Source: Cryptomeria japonica
Taxonomy: Eukaryota > Streptophyta > Pinopsida > Cupressales > Cupressaceae
DNA: 64,000 bases
Assembly: GCF_030272615.1 (NCBI RefSeq)
Contig: NC_081412.1
Location: 541,218,335 to 541,282,334 of the forward strand
Direction: 5' to 3'
Part shown: piece by piece, positions 23,653 through 34,850 of the stretch
How the letters are laid out: every line of letters starts with the position of its first letter
How positions within the stretch are numbered: the stretch's first letter is position 1
Program-made: the position numbers and the translations under genes
Notes under the pieces: model-generated
The model's input: the letters and a program-made list of their open reading frames with translations, nothing else
What the model was told of the DNA's origin: nothing
Database searches by the model: none

Positions 23653-24103
23653 TCGAATCCAAGACACAATATGACCGTTAGAACACAATACAACCCCTAA
23701 CAACATGTAAGGGATCATAGGGTGTCCTAAGAGGTCATATGCCACTATATTATCCCTTAGCACACCATAGGACCTATAACGATACCAAATACTGTCCTAA
23801 GGGGTGATAGAACACCATATGGTGTTGTTATGGGTCATTGGTGTCCTGAGGGGTCATATGGTATCCTATGACTCCTAGGACACCATATGGTGTTGTTATG
23901 GGTTGTATAGTGTCTTAAGGGGTTATATGGTGTCTTAAGGGGTCACAGGAAACCATTTGACTTATCTCTAATGTGGCTATAGGAATTATAGAAGAAGAGA
24001 AAGAGGGAGGGAGAGAAGAAGAGAAAGAGGGATAGGGTATGGAGGAAGGGAGAAGGGAGAGAGTGAGAGAGAGAGGGATGGGGTATGGAGGAAGGGAAAA
24101 GGA

Positions 24104-24160
<57 letters not shown>

Positions 24161-24540
24161 GAAGAGGGAGAGGTATCAAATCTAGGACACAATATGGCCC
24201 TTAGAACACAATATGACCCCTAACAACATCTAAGGGGTCATAGGGTTTCCTAAGGGGTCATATGACACTATATTATCCCTTAGCACACCATAGGACCTAC
24301 AATGACACCAAATAGTGTCCTAAGGGGTCATAGAACACCATATGACCCTTTAGGACACCATATGGTTTTGTTATGGGTCATTGGTGTCCCGAGGGGTCAT
24401 ATGACATCCTATGACCCCTTAGGACACCATATGGTGTTGTTATTGGTTGTATGGTGTCTTAAGGGGTCATAGGACACCATATGACCTCTTAGGAGACAAT
24501 ACGACCTCTAATGACACCTAAGGGGTCATATGGTGGGCTA
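23645..24540. repeat. Duplicated block of inverted ACACCATATGGTGT motifs
   Basis: Two diverged copies (about 23645-23960 and 24178-24540) built from GGACACCATATGGTGT palindromes and the phrases CTAAGGGGTCATA and TATGACCCCTTAG, which are reverse complements of each other. They are separated by another GA-rich block (about 23992-24176). Such sequence can fold into many hairpins. Confidence 0.8.
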
Positions 24541-24690
24541 ATAAAATGATATATTAAATTTAAATTTATGAATAGAACATCATACAATGAGACTCCAAGC
24601 GAACAAACAACGAGGCTTCGATAAAAAGCATGTGTAAGAGCTTGACCTAACCCTAAGAGTACTACCTAAGTTCTACAACATATGATACTA

Positions 24691-25077
24691 TTAAATTTTC
24701 AAGGTTATAAGACTTATCTCGATTGTGACTATAGGAATTACACACTTGATTTCTTTCATGGGTATGTACTGTTCCAAGCCATTTGACAAGTGATGATCAT
24801 CATATAGTACCACTACCATGCATACAATAGACTTTAATTTCTTTAGGTGACAAGCATTATGTAACAACATGGGAACTCTCGCATACCCACCACTATCATT
24901 TTCCATGACATCATCTATGTTACTCTCCCTCTTTATCTTCCTACATGTTGTTTCCTTCTGAAAAACATATTGCAGGTACTCTAACTCATCATGTTGCTTT
25001 GTTGATACTATTTTCCACATCTGCTCCACTCAAACACATTCTAGAATAATATTGCTACAGGTTTCCTTGTTTGTCAT
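24691..25077 (-). CDS. Unidentified short ORF, possible exon
   Basis: The reading frame starts at the ATG at 25077, with one in-frame TGA at 25030-25032, and runs about 128 codons (MEQMWKIVSTKQHDEL in the open part). A minus-strand leader with GTAAGTG donor lies upstream (25207-25255), a copy of the transposase leader exon, with an AATAG acceptor near 25110. Composition is normal protein (charged, Leu/Ile, several Cys and Met), unlike the satellite around it. The last segment (VIPIVTIEI) is repeated as fragments at about 23375 and 23970. I do not recognise the family. It may be a second product or a captured exon carried by the TIR transposon. Confidence 0.4.
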
Positions 25078-25206
25078 GGTAATACACCTGTGGTTCAATT
25101 TCAAACCCTATTCCTCCTATTCAATATACACACACAAACCCTTCAGTCAATTTTCTTAGGAGAGCATACATGATAAAAATCAAAGAGGAAGTTGTAGACA
25201 AGAAAT

Positions 25207-25255
25207 AAATTCACTTACTTCTATAAAAGTGTAGACACAGTTGCAGTGGGGTATG
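25207..25255 (-). repeat. Duplicate of the transposase leader exon and splice donor
   Basis: TCACTTACTTCTAT followed by AGTGTAGACACAGTTGCAGTGGGG repeats, with small differences, the segment at about 20475-20536. It therefore copies the 5' UTR and donor of the transposase gene in front of another minus-strand ORF. Confidence 0.65.
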
Positions 25256-25501
25256 GAGGGAGGGAGGGAGAGAAGAAGAGAAAGAGGGATGGGGTATGGA
25301 GGAAGGGAGAAGGGGAGAGAGCGAGAGAGAGAGGGATGGGGTATGGAGGAAGGGATAAGGGGAGAGAGGGAGGGATGGGGTATGGAGGAAGGGAGAAGGG
25401 GAGAGAGGGAGGTAGGGAGAGAGGGAGGGTGGGGGTATGAGGAAGGTAGAAGGGGAGAGAGGGAGGGAGGGAGAGAGGGATGGGGTATGGAGGAAGGGAG
25501 A

Positions 25502-25564
<63 letters not shown>
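25245..25564. repeat. GA-rich minisatellite and (GA)n
   Basis: About six copies of a 40-55 bp unit centred on GGGGTATGGAGGAAGGGAGA, ending in a pure (GA)n run of about 60 bp (25504-25564). An AT-rich run (25600-25770) follows. Confidence 0.9.
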
Positions 25565-25568
<4 letters not shown>

Positions 25569-25774
25569 TGTATGTGTTTGAGAGGGGGAGACAATACACT
25601 TACATGTGTATATATATACTTAATATATTATATATATTTATACAGATATATAAATATTATATATTATATGTATATACAAAATATATATACAATATCATAT
25701 TATACACATATTATATATTACATATATTATATGTATATACACATATATTATATATTAAATATCATATTATACAA

Positions 25775-25850
25775 TAGCGCGTACGTGTTGTTTATAGTAA
25801 AAAGAGTGTGTACATGTTGCTTACCCCATAAGTACCCTGTATGCGCTTTT
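25775..25850. repeat. Right subterminal repeats, outer cluster
   Basis: GCGCGTACGTGTTG (about 25778), GTGTACATGTTGC (about 25809) and CTGTATGCGCTT (about 25838) continue the motif series of 20600-20868, showing that the GA-rich/LTR block was inserted into the right subterminal region. Confidence 0.65.
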
Positions 25851-25860
25851 GACTGTTTAG

Positions 25861-26680
25861 GCTAGGAAATAGGCCTGGATGACAAAGCTATAGTTTGGAA
25901 GTTTGATTTTCCTCCATTTCTCTCATTTTTGATGTGTTTTATTTAATCAACTTGGTTTATCGACTTTGTCATCATCAGGTTTACACTTCATCAAGTGGGT
26001 ATTTCTAAAATTGCCACCATATTGTCACCCATCTTCTGAGCTTTCTAACCATATAATTTTTTTCAATTTGAACAACAATAACATTTATTTTTGAATTTCT
26101 TTTACCAGTGTCTCCATAGTTCTCACAGACATAGGTGCATGATTTTTGAATAACTTTTGATATATTTATCCAAATTTAAAAAACTTTATATATTATTGCA
26201 TTGCACGTGATTCTTTACAATTTAAAAAAAAAAAATATTTTTGATTTATTTAGTGAACTTATTCTTTGCGCATGAATAGGTACCTAATTTTCAGAATGTG
26301 CTCGATTTGAAAAATCATAAAAACAAATACTCAACAAAAAATTAAAAAAAAATATACATCTTCTAGTGCTCACTCTTAGCTATCTTTCTACCAAATGATT
26401 TGTCAAAATACTAAATCTAACTATGACTTTTTTGATGCACACGTCAGACACTATTTTATGTTTTTAAAAAAAAAATAGGGTCATTTGTTTGTGCACAAAA
26501 GATTTGACCCCCTTAATCTTATCCGATTTTGAAAAAGTTCAGTAGTTTGGAAACCAGATTCCGATTACTATAATATTTTTTCTTTGATTGTCTTCATATC
26601 TTGAGTGGATGACTTTCAAATTTTGCCTCCAAGTTCAGGTTCACCTGATTTTAGAAAAGAAGTGTCCACTTATACCCCCC
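25861..26680. other. AT-rich right end of TIR transposon, no gene seen
   Basis: No ORF with recognisable content. A partial internal echo of the TIR (TTTGTGCACAAAAGATTTGACC) lies near 26489. Confidence 0.6.
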
Positions 26681-26710
26681 TTTTTGACCACCATCTTTGT
26701 GCACTTACCC
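26681..26710 (-). repeat. Right terminal inverted repeat
   Basis: Ends TGACCACCATCTTTGTGCAC followed by TTACCC, the reverse complement of 11720-11749 with one mismatch. Confidence 0.9.
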
Positions 26711-27077
26711 AATGTATGGATCAATAGGAAGTTCAGCCACATGCCAAGGAACATTGGGATCAATGAAATGAACCTTCACAAGATATGGAAAGGATCCACA
26801 AGATTCACCAATATCAAATAGGTCAAAGCAGTTTCAGTGTTCTAAGCGAAAAAACTGTCTCGAAAACCAGAAGTGATAACTTGCCAAAAAATGATCCAAA
26901 TGTCTTGTGGTTTAGGATAAAGGAAGATAATCATGTTTAAAAGAAAAATCTAGCTTTTCAAGGTCCAGTGAGAAAATGCAAGAAAATGCAGGAAGAAATG
27001 TTAAAACTGCCAAAGTAAAAAACAAAGAAATGGTTTTGGTTGAGAAAAAATTCCCAAGAACCGAGAGTGCTCCTACA
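26711..27077 (-). repeat. 5' LTR of the chromovirus, outer half
   Basis: Resumes the match to the 3' LTR (about 5741-6096): CATGCCAAGGAACATT, GATAACTTGCCAAAAAATGA, GGAAGAAATG. Ends TCCTACA, followed by TCAA, the probable target-site duplication. Confidence 0.8.
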
Positions 27078-27082
27078 TCAAT

Positions 27083-28394
27083 TGAGAAATCATATTTTGG
27101 TTTTAAGCCATTCTTTTCTACTTGAACCTAGAATGTAGATGTGAAGAGAGTAGCAAGGTGTTGTTCTTCATGCTACAAAATGAGGTCTTCGAAATTCTCT
27201 TTTAGTTATGTCATGTGATATGTTCTTCAAAAGCTATAGAAAGTGAGTTTACATGTCTATCTTATAGGATATCCCTTGTTATAGTTGAATCTATAAGAAA
27301 TTGAGATGAAAAAGATGATTAAACATTATTAATCTTTAAGTGGGAAATCAATTCTTTATTTAGAATAATCTTCTAAAATTGACTCATGCCAATATGTGCC
27401 TTCAAAAACTATTGTGGTGGATATTGTCCCATTCATCATTCTACATGTAGTCTAGACTCTTTTTACCATATGGGAGGTGGACATGATAAAGTCTCACTGA
27501 GAAGGCATTTCTGTTATAGTTGTTGATGACTACACAACTAGTTTTGAAGTAGTTGCCAAACTTGGTGTGACCTCTTGAGAAATTGAAGAACAACTATTAG
27601 ATGTAGCATGTGGCCACCAAGGCAATGCTTTGTACACATGATCTTTGAGGAATTCGCGTGCAACATTAAGAATGATTAGAAAAATTAGTTGATCCATGCT
27701 CTAGAATTCTAAAGATTGAATTTATGTTTGCTTCCATAATTTACAATCAATTCATCTAAATTCCACAAAAATAAATATAATTCAATGCATAAAGTTAGGA
27801 AAAGATAAAAGTTATTTTGACAGTTTAGAACTTGTATATATTGAATTTTGATTTCTTTATAAATCCTGAATCTGAACCTCAAAATTGATTTGAATCCCTG
27901 TTATATTCATAGAATTTAAGTGTTACAATTTCACATGAAATACTCATCAAAGTTTAGCAAGTATTTTCTACCATGCTTTCATGGATATCTAGCCCTTGTT
28001 CATGTTTTGCATACATGTATACTAGGCCACTTACAACTACAACATCTGGCAAAAACCTTAATCAGATAAAACAAACAAAAACAAATCTAGTAAAAATATC
28101 AATTAGACAAATCAAACAAAAGCAAATTTTTTCTTCACTCTTTGGTAGAAACTTCGTTGCTCCACGACTCTTATTTTATATAAAAATCAATAAACAATCA
28201 AATGTTGATTGAGAGACTAACACATGAAAACTTATATATTATTTGTTGACAAGTAAAATAATTATTCTTTATTTCTATTAAATATTATAAATATCTACTA
28301 TAAATATGTGATTTATTAGGCCAAAGGCATTCCCTTATGTGAGATAGACAAATTAACTTTGTTGATCAATGACTCAAATTTGTAAAAAAAGTGC
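27083..28394. other. Intergenic, nothing recognised
   Basis: AT-rich sequence with only short, low-quality ORFs and no repeat structure that I can see. Confidence 0.5.
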
Positions 28395-28768
28395 AAGATG
28401 ATTGAAAACTTGTTGACGGTTAGATTTTGTAGTCACCTTTTTTCCATCTTGCCATTCATTTATTTGTTTCTAATTTATTTTTCAACGCTCTTTTAACTTA
28501 TTTTCTCATTTATTTACATTCAACCAACTATTTTTTCGATGATAGATAGGTGAAGATTTGTGGGATCATAGTGCAAAAACTAAGATGATTGAAAAATTGC
28601 TCACTCTTAGATTTTGTAGTCACTTTTTTTCCTTGTTGACATTCATTCATTTGTTTCTCATTCATGTTTTAGTGCTCCTTTTCCTTCTCTCCTCATTTAT
28701 TTACATTCAACCAACTATTTTTTCAATGATAGATGGGTGAAAATTTGTGGGATCATTGTATAGAAACT
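28395..28768. repeat. Tandem duplication, 187-bp unit
   Basis: AAGATGATTGAAAA starts both copies (28395 and 28582). Each contains 'TTAGATTTTGTAGTCAC', 'TTTACATTCAACCAACTATT' and 'ATTTGTGGGATCAT'. Copies differ at many sites, so the duplication is old. Confidence 0.85.
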
Positions 28769-28992
28769 AAGTATACTAATTCAATCATACTTTTGTCAGA
28801 AGTATCTATTGTTTCTCCTCAAATCTATCTCTTGATTGATATGTGATCTTCATAGTTTCCACGTCACTCGAGATAGGACATTAAGGAAAGACCTAATTTT
28901 TTAAATTGGCATTAATTTAAATATTTTAAAGCTAACTTTAATCAAAACATCTAACCTCTCTTATCCACATACATTAATTAATATTTAGTTTT

Positions 28993-29095
28993 AAAATACT
29001 ATCTTAAGAAGATTCATTTTCTAAAGAAACTATTTTTCAAAATATCATAAAATACTATCTTAAGAAGATTCATTTTCTAAAGAAACTTTTTTTCA
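28993..29095. repeat. Tandem duplication, 54-bp unit
   Basis: ATACTATCTTAAGAAGATTC followed by ATTTTCTAAAGAAAC occurs twice in a row, nearly identical. Confidence 0.9.
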
Positions 29096-29142
29096 ACATA
29101 TTTTGTGGTGAAAAGTACGAGCTATCATTAAGTCAGGGGAAT

Positions 29143-30409
29143 GAGCTTTGCTAGGGTTTGAGGTTGTGTATTACATCTTGCTTGTTTCAGACCGTATTTA
29201 CTATGGGATTTTTGTGTTTATTATGGCTTCGGCCAACTTTTTAGCCTAACAGTTGATGTTGGTGCTGGAGTTGCTGCAACATGCCCTAATGGCACCCCTG
29301 AACAAATGCCCTCACAAATTTGTTCTAAAAGTGTTTCACTAGGTATGTCCTTGCCTGATGTTGTACTTCCTGTTTAGGATTTTGGTAATGCCTGTGATTG
29401 GCTTGAAAAATGTACTTTGATAGGATATTTTGTGGGTAGGATCCCTCCTGAAAGCATGCTTCATGATTGGGTTGCCAAAGCCTGGTCTCCTCATGGAGTT
29501 CATCTTGATGGTGTCCAAAGTCTCATGAAAAGTTTTTTTTGTTTCTCTTTTCAAACCCTTCCCATGTAGAGGCTATTCTCTCCCATGGGCCTTGGACCAT
29601 TAGGTCTTCCCTCCTAGTTTTTCAATGATGGTATCATGCCTTTTCTATCTTAGATGACAAAAATTTGCAAGTTCCAGTCTAGGTTGAGTTCCCTGGTCTC
29701 CCTTTTCCTGACCTTTCATGCAAACCATTGTTTAGTTTGTTGGCAAAGATGTTTGCCTTGAGCCAGACCATTTTTTTAATGCTCACCCTTAAAAGAGAAT
29801 GTGTGTTGAGGTCAACCTTTCTCACAACCTGAAAGAAACTATTGATATTCAAGTAGGAGGCAACACCTTCACCCAGAAGGTGCTTTATTTGAGCCTACTC
29901 AACACTTGTTATCGGTGCCAGTTGGTGGACCATAAGATTAGGGATTGTCCCTTGGAACTCAAAAATTAAAACCCCTTGTTAAGGAGTTTGGCTCTCAACC
30001 TGTGGAGGGAGATAAGAAGAATGAATGGACCACTATTGTTTGTAAAGGTAAAAAATATATGATTTCATCCCAAAAGACCCCCATCGGTTCCAATTCTCAA
30101 CTGATGGTAGATCTTCCTTCACAGTCTCTATCTTCCTAGGCAGTTTCTACTTCAATTTCAAACCCTGATCAGCAGAGGAAGGCCTCTTTTGAGGGTGTTG
30201 CTCATCCTCCTTGGTTGCGCACTCCTTAGGTTGTGTCTACAATTTCTTCTACACTCTCTCTACATCGCTCTGACAGCCCTTTTGGGTGTGTTGAGATTGT
30301 AGATGGTGGTTTAGAAAAAGGGTGAGTTATCTCCAGTGGGGACCCAGATTTTTTATGCAATAGCTTCTCTTCTCTTAGGGATGAGGAAGATATGTTGGTT
30401 TTGTCATGA
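29143..30409 (+). pseudogene. LINE ORF1 (DUF4283 and CCHC zinc knuckle)
   Basis: Probable start ATG at 29143. The N-terminal part has the DUF4283 pattern (TLIGYFVGRIPP, later HGPWTIRSSLLVF and VEFPGLPFPDLS). A C-x2-C-x4-H-x4-C knuckle, CYRCQLVDHKIRDC, is at about 29910-29950. A low-complexity C-terminus ends DEEDMLVLS and TGA at 30407-30409. The stop overlaps the ORF2 start as ATGA. A frameshift near 29560 and several TAG/TGA codons break it. In plant L1s, ORF1 is an RNA-binding protein of the retrotransposition complex. Confidence 0.75.
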
Positions 30410-33400
30410 ATTACATCTCATGGAATGTTCAAGGTCTCACAGACCTCTTTAGAAAATATTATGTTCGAGATGTTCATCAACGTATTGTAGGCCTAGATGT
30501 TCTTTGCCTCTAGGAAGTCAAAATTATAGGTTTCATGCTCACTGTTGCATGTTGTGTTATTTGGCCGGATAGCCTTGTTTTTTCTTCCCAACATGAAGTT
30601 GGTCGGGGTGGAGTTGTTACTCTCATCTCACCTTGGTGGTTCTCTGTAGTCATTTCCCATGGCTTTGATCCCATGCAGCACGTCGTCTAGGCTTTTGTTT
30701 CAATTGATAATCATTATGTTGGGATCATTAATGTTTATGCTCCCAATGATTCGGTTGATAGATCATACCTCTAGAAATGGATCATGGAAAGTATACCACC
30801 TACCACATGGGTCATGTGTGTGGACTTCAATATGGTTGAGGTGGCATCCAATAAAGATGAAGTTTTTTCTTTCTGCTAGATAGTTGGTGAGTGGGAAACC
30901 TGATACTATATGCACAATAAATTGGGTCTTTTCGACCCCAACACCAACCATCGCCATCCTGGTGGGGTCTGGGACACTTGGTATAATTTCATAGTTGGCT
31001 CTGACAAAATTCTTAAAAGGCTTGATCGTGCTATGATATCTGTGCAATCTTTTTTCTCATTTTTTGAAGATCATGATATGCCCATCACTCCTCTTGTTGA
31101 TGTGATGCTTTTAGACCACTTGCCCATAAATTTTAGCATTGAATGGCAGACAACTAGGCAATGTCCTTCCAAAACATAGTTCTACCTCAACACATCCCTA
31201 TAACACCATCAGTCCACGATGGCCCACATTCAAAGTATGGAATTTAGAGCCAAGGCCCCATCATCACACTGGTTGGATTGTGTGGTGGCATGATACCATT
31301 ACTCGCTCTACGAGGTTTCTACGCATTTATGGTAGACAACTCACCATCTACCACAGGAAGTCGTATGATGTGACCACAAAATCTCTCTATGCTGCCAGAG
31401 AAGCTCTATCTTTGAATCCTTTGACTCTACTCTGCAACTCCATTTAGCCCAGCCTCGCCATCAGAAACAAGTTGATGATATTCACTATGCCAAAGGAGCT
31501 CAAATCAAAGCTAGGTTACACTGTCTCAAGGTGGGCAATAGGGCTTCTAAGGAATTATTCATGGCTCTATGTTCCCGTCATACCTTTCTAGGGATTAAGA
31601 AAATCAAAGAGAGGTAGGCTCTTCTCACCAAATTGCTTGACATATTGCAAGCCTTTGTCCATCATTATGAGAAGGTGTTCACAGCATAGGGAGATTCTCT
31701 AGCCAAATCCTAGGCCTTGCAAGACTTCTTAGCCATTGTTCCCAAACAAATTCCAACTCTCAACAAGACTTTTGTGATCTCCTACTGACCATTGATGATC
31801 TCAAGGAAGCCGCTTTTTCTATGACAGATGACAAAGCCCCGAGCTATGATGGCTTCCCCTATGAATTCTACAAAGCTCTTTGGACTTATATTGGTCTTGA
31901 CCTCCATAAGGTCTATCTGGAATTTTTTCATTCCCAATCCTTGGGAAAAATAATTAACCAAGGAAACATAAAATTTATCCCTAAGGCTAGGGACCCAGAG
32001 GACATTTGCAATTAGTGGCCTATTACCTTGCTCAATGTCTCTTATAAGATCATTGCCAAAGCTTTGGCTCTCAAGATTTGCCATCTCCTATCACTTGTTG
32101 TTCATCCAAAACAGACTAATTTTATTAAATCTAGGTTTATTCTAGACAATATTATTGTTGTTTGGGAAGGGATGCACTGGGCCAAATGCTCTCAATAATG
32201 GGAAATCTTTCTCAAGATTGACTTTGCTAAAGTGTATGATCGCATCGAGTGACCTTTTATCTTGGCTGTGCTCAAAGCCCTCAGCTTTGGTCCCTGATTC
32301 ATCTAGTTTGTTCAGATGTTATTCGGAGATGCCTCAACTTGCATACCATTAATGGTCAGTAGTCTGAGTATTTTGGCCTTTTCAGATCCATTCACCAAGG
32401 ATGTCCTCTAACTCCTACTTTATATGTTCTTGCAGTAGAAGGGTTTGGTTACTTACTTTCTAACACTATCTCTACTGGGTGTGTCTATGGTATCTCCCTG
32501 CCTCAGTCACTTTCTCAACTTGTCAATGGCCAGTTTGTAGATGATTCCTTTCTCACTCTCATTAAGGATGGAGATAATGTGCAAGCCACTCTTTAGTTTA
32601 TAAACACCTTTTTCTTGGCTTCTAGTTCGGCCATTCAATGGCACAAGACAAAGTATTACATGCAATCTTTTCTTCCCTCTTTGCCTTGGATCCTTCAATA
32701 TGACTGGAAATGGCTTCAGCATGGTGAAATTTTTTTCTTTCTAGGCATTCCTTTTGCCTTCCAAGCTTTGCCTTCAGATCTTTGGAATGCGGTTTTAGCC
32801 AAAATCGAGAAAAATCTTTCCTACTGGATCACGAAGCCTCTCTCTTTGGCTGGTAAATTCCAAGTTTTTCCAAAGTGTTGGATGACACCCATGTCTACTA
32901 TTCCTCATGTTGGGCTCCTTCTAAGGCCTCTTACATGAAGTTGGAAAGACTTATGTGGGCCTTTCTTTGGGCCTCTAGGTTTGACCATCATGGTTTTCAT
33001 AGGGTTGCTTGGGAATACTGTTGTCTTCCCAAGGAATCCGGATGGCTCGGCCTTATTTCTACCCAAAACCAAGGGATGGCCCTATGTGCCAAATGGTTTA
33101 TCAGAGCCTTATCTATCGACGAGGCCTATAAAATTCTTCTTCGGCATTGCATTTCTTCAGGCTTCCCTACTAAAAGACCAGCCTGGAAGGGGATTGGCTT
33201 ACAAACCCTTCTCACTATGAAAGACCTTGTTTAGATCCAGGATACTTTTGTGGTCAAAATCATCTGGCGTGCTTGGAAAGATATCAAGACTTAGCTTTGA
33301 TGGCCTAGCAATGGCTTTTAGGATAGGTTATCCATGAATCAACACAACCTCTTGTAGTCACCTCTTTTTTAGGTGCAAGGTTTGCCTCTGGCCAAAATCC

Positions 33401-34714
33401 AGGGTGTCAGTGTTCTGCGTTTTTCACAAATGCCGCATTATAACACCTAAGGATTTATTTTCTAGAGCTTATATGAGCCTCCAGTCTTGGGAAGACCTCC
33501 GGGTCTAGTTTCGCATGTCTCGGCCAGATCGACCGACTTATGACCTTCTGGTCTCGGCTCTGCTCTCAAATTTACTTCATAAGATCGATATTTGGTCTAT
33601 CAGACCTTGGTGAAAAGATTGGAAATGGTATCGTTGGACTCCTTTCACCAACTACAAACCCAAAATAGGTTATCTTTGGTTGGTTCCTCATTTTCCTATG
33701 GTCCCTATTCTCAATCAACTATGGCACTTGCAGTCTTCTCAAACTTCTTGGAGATTCAAGTTTCTTGTTGTCTTGTCTGCCATCACTGAACCCAAGATTG
33801 CACACTTTTATTGGTGTGTCCTATTTCAAGTATTTCCTTTGGGTTCCAGACTTAAGGATTTGGGAGATCCTATTCCTCAGTGCCCTTTTTGTGGTCACCC
33901 TAAAACTTCTATGCACATTTTTGGGTTCTATAGAAGGGCTCAATATTTTGGAGCTGGATTCATGACTTCTTTCAACCTTTTCAGCCTAAGACATTTTCTT
34001 GGCATATGGATCTTCTGGGTGATTCACCTAGAATCCCTTATAAATTTTCCCAGATATGACATGCTTTTAGAATGGAGATCCTATTCACTCTTTGGAAAGA
34101 TAGGAATGTAGTTATTTTTTCACATAGTTGTTTGGATATTAATGTTTCTCTTTATGCTAAATCTTGCATTTGTAACAATGTTTTAATGTAGATTCAGGTT
34201 CAAGCTGACAAGGTGGCTTTGGAGGTGGGCCACCTTCAGGAGCTCCTCCAACACTGGGGAAATTCCCCTTGTGTGGTTACTTGAGTACTGCCAGATTCTA
34301 TCTCTATCGACCATACTCCACCCTATGATCACCTCTGCGGTTGCGGATGCTCTGCCTATTGCTCTCAGACCTCACAGTCCCAACCTCCCCACTGCTCCTT
34401 GGGCAGGAGAGATGATGCTTAGCCATGCCGCTCAACTTCTTCACCGTGTTGTGGCTCTGCCTTGAGGCTTTGCTGCTCCTGTGGCTTTTGCTCCTCCAGC
34501 TAATGATGATTTTGGGTGGCCCTCTACCACCACTTCCAAATTTCCTCGCTTGGCCCTGGTGATCTCACCTCCTAGCTAGGAGGAAGGAGAAATTGACAAA
34601 GATCCTAAATATGGGTGGTTCATGACATACCTGACTCCTGGCCCCACTGATGTATGGGGCAAGAAATATGATCTTGATCCTCCTCCCCTAATTGCCACTA
34701 CTTTGGCTATTTGA
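30406..34714 (+). pseudogene. LINE ORF2: endonuclease, reverse transcriptase, zinc-binding domain
   Basis: Starts MNYISWNVQGL at 30406, overlapping the ORF1 stop. The AP-endonuclease part shows GIINVYAPND and DFN in CVDFNMVE. RT motifs lie in later frames: DDKAPSYDGFP, a P-I-T-L-LNVSYKIIAKALA block, FIKSRFILDNI, KIDFAKVYDRIE, a Q-G-C-P-L-T-P block, and QFVDDSFL, where the usual FADD box is FVDD. A zinc-binding RT-associated domain follows at about 33790-33960 (HFYWCVLF ... CPFCGHPKTSMHIF). It ends near 34714. At least four frameshifts and many stops. No RNase H is seen. Confidence 0.8.
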
Positions 34715-34850
34715 GGAATTTTTTTTGATGAATAGCTTGTTTTTTCTACTTCTGGCCACTAGCTGTGTGACTCTCACGAGGTGATCTTGTATATGTACTT
34801 TAATATTTTTAATTAATAGAGAAGACCTATTCATAAAAAATAAAATAAAA

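Larger units (their letters stand above)
11720..26710. mobile_element. Giant (~15 kb) two-gene TIR DNA transposon
   Basis: Both junctions coincide exactly with the point where the host LTR loses and regains homology to its partner LTR. The ends are 30-bp inverted repeats with one mismatch. Inside are CpG-rich subterminal motifs at both ends, a plus-strand spliced accessory gene (12086-14742), a tandem 360-bp satellite, and a minus-strand DDE-type transposase gene (20279-17384). The genes converge, so each promoter sits beside a terminus. Later insertions (GA minisatellite, LTR element at 21065) enlarge the right half. A clear target-site duplication is not visible; flanks read GATGAAG / AATGTATGG, at best a 2-bp AA. 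Superfamily not assigned. Confidence 0.75.
5355..27077 (-). mobile_element. Chromovirus (Ty3/Gypsy) LTR retrotransposon, degenerate, nested
   Basis: Order on the minus strand: 5' LTR (27077 to 11337, split by a DNA transposon at 26710-11720), gag, protease, RT, RNase H, integrase, chromodomain, 3' LTR (6096 to 5355). The LTRs end TG...CA on the left copy, and TCAA flanks both sides (5351-5354 and 27078-27081) as a probable target-site duplication. Several frameshifts and many stops make it non-functional. The LTRs are visibly diverged and the element hosts later insertions, so it is the oldest layer here. A primer-binding site is not clearly recognisable beside 11337. Confidence 0.85.
29110..34850 (+). 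mobile_element. L1-type LINE, copy 1, degenerate
   Basis: ORF1 (DUF4283-like plus CCHC knuckle) and ORF2 (endonuclease, RT, zinc-binding domain) in the usual plant L1 order, then a 3' end with AATAAAATAAAAA (about 34830-34848). No RNase H and no third ORF follow, unlike the LINEs at 36-47 kb, so it is a different lineage. A target-site duplication could not be identified, and the 5' boundary is approximate. Confidence 0.85.

Noticed and set aside
20885-25600. Many long Arg/Glu/Gly-rich or Ser/Leu/Pro-rich ORFs on both strands
   Set aside because: They are translations of GA/TC minisatellites in several frames at once; composition is fixed by the repeat and no start, domain or conservation supports them.
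29339-29554. Minus-strand ORF of 71 codons inside LINE copy 1
   Set aside because: It is antisense to the recognisable DUF4283 ORF1 on the plus strand.
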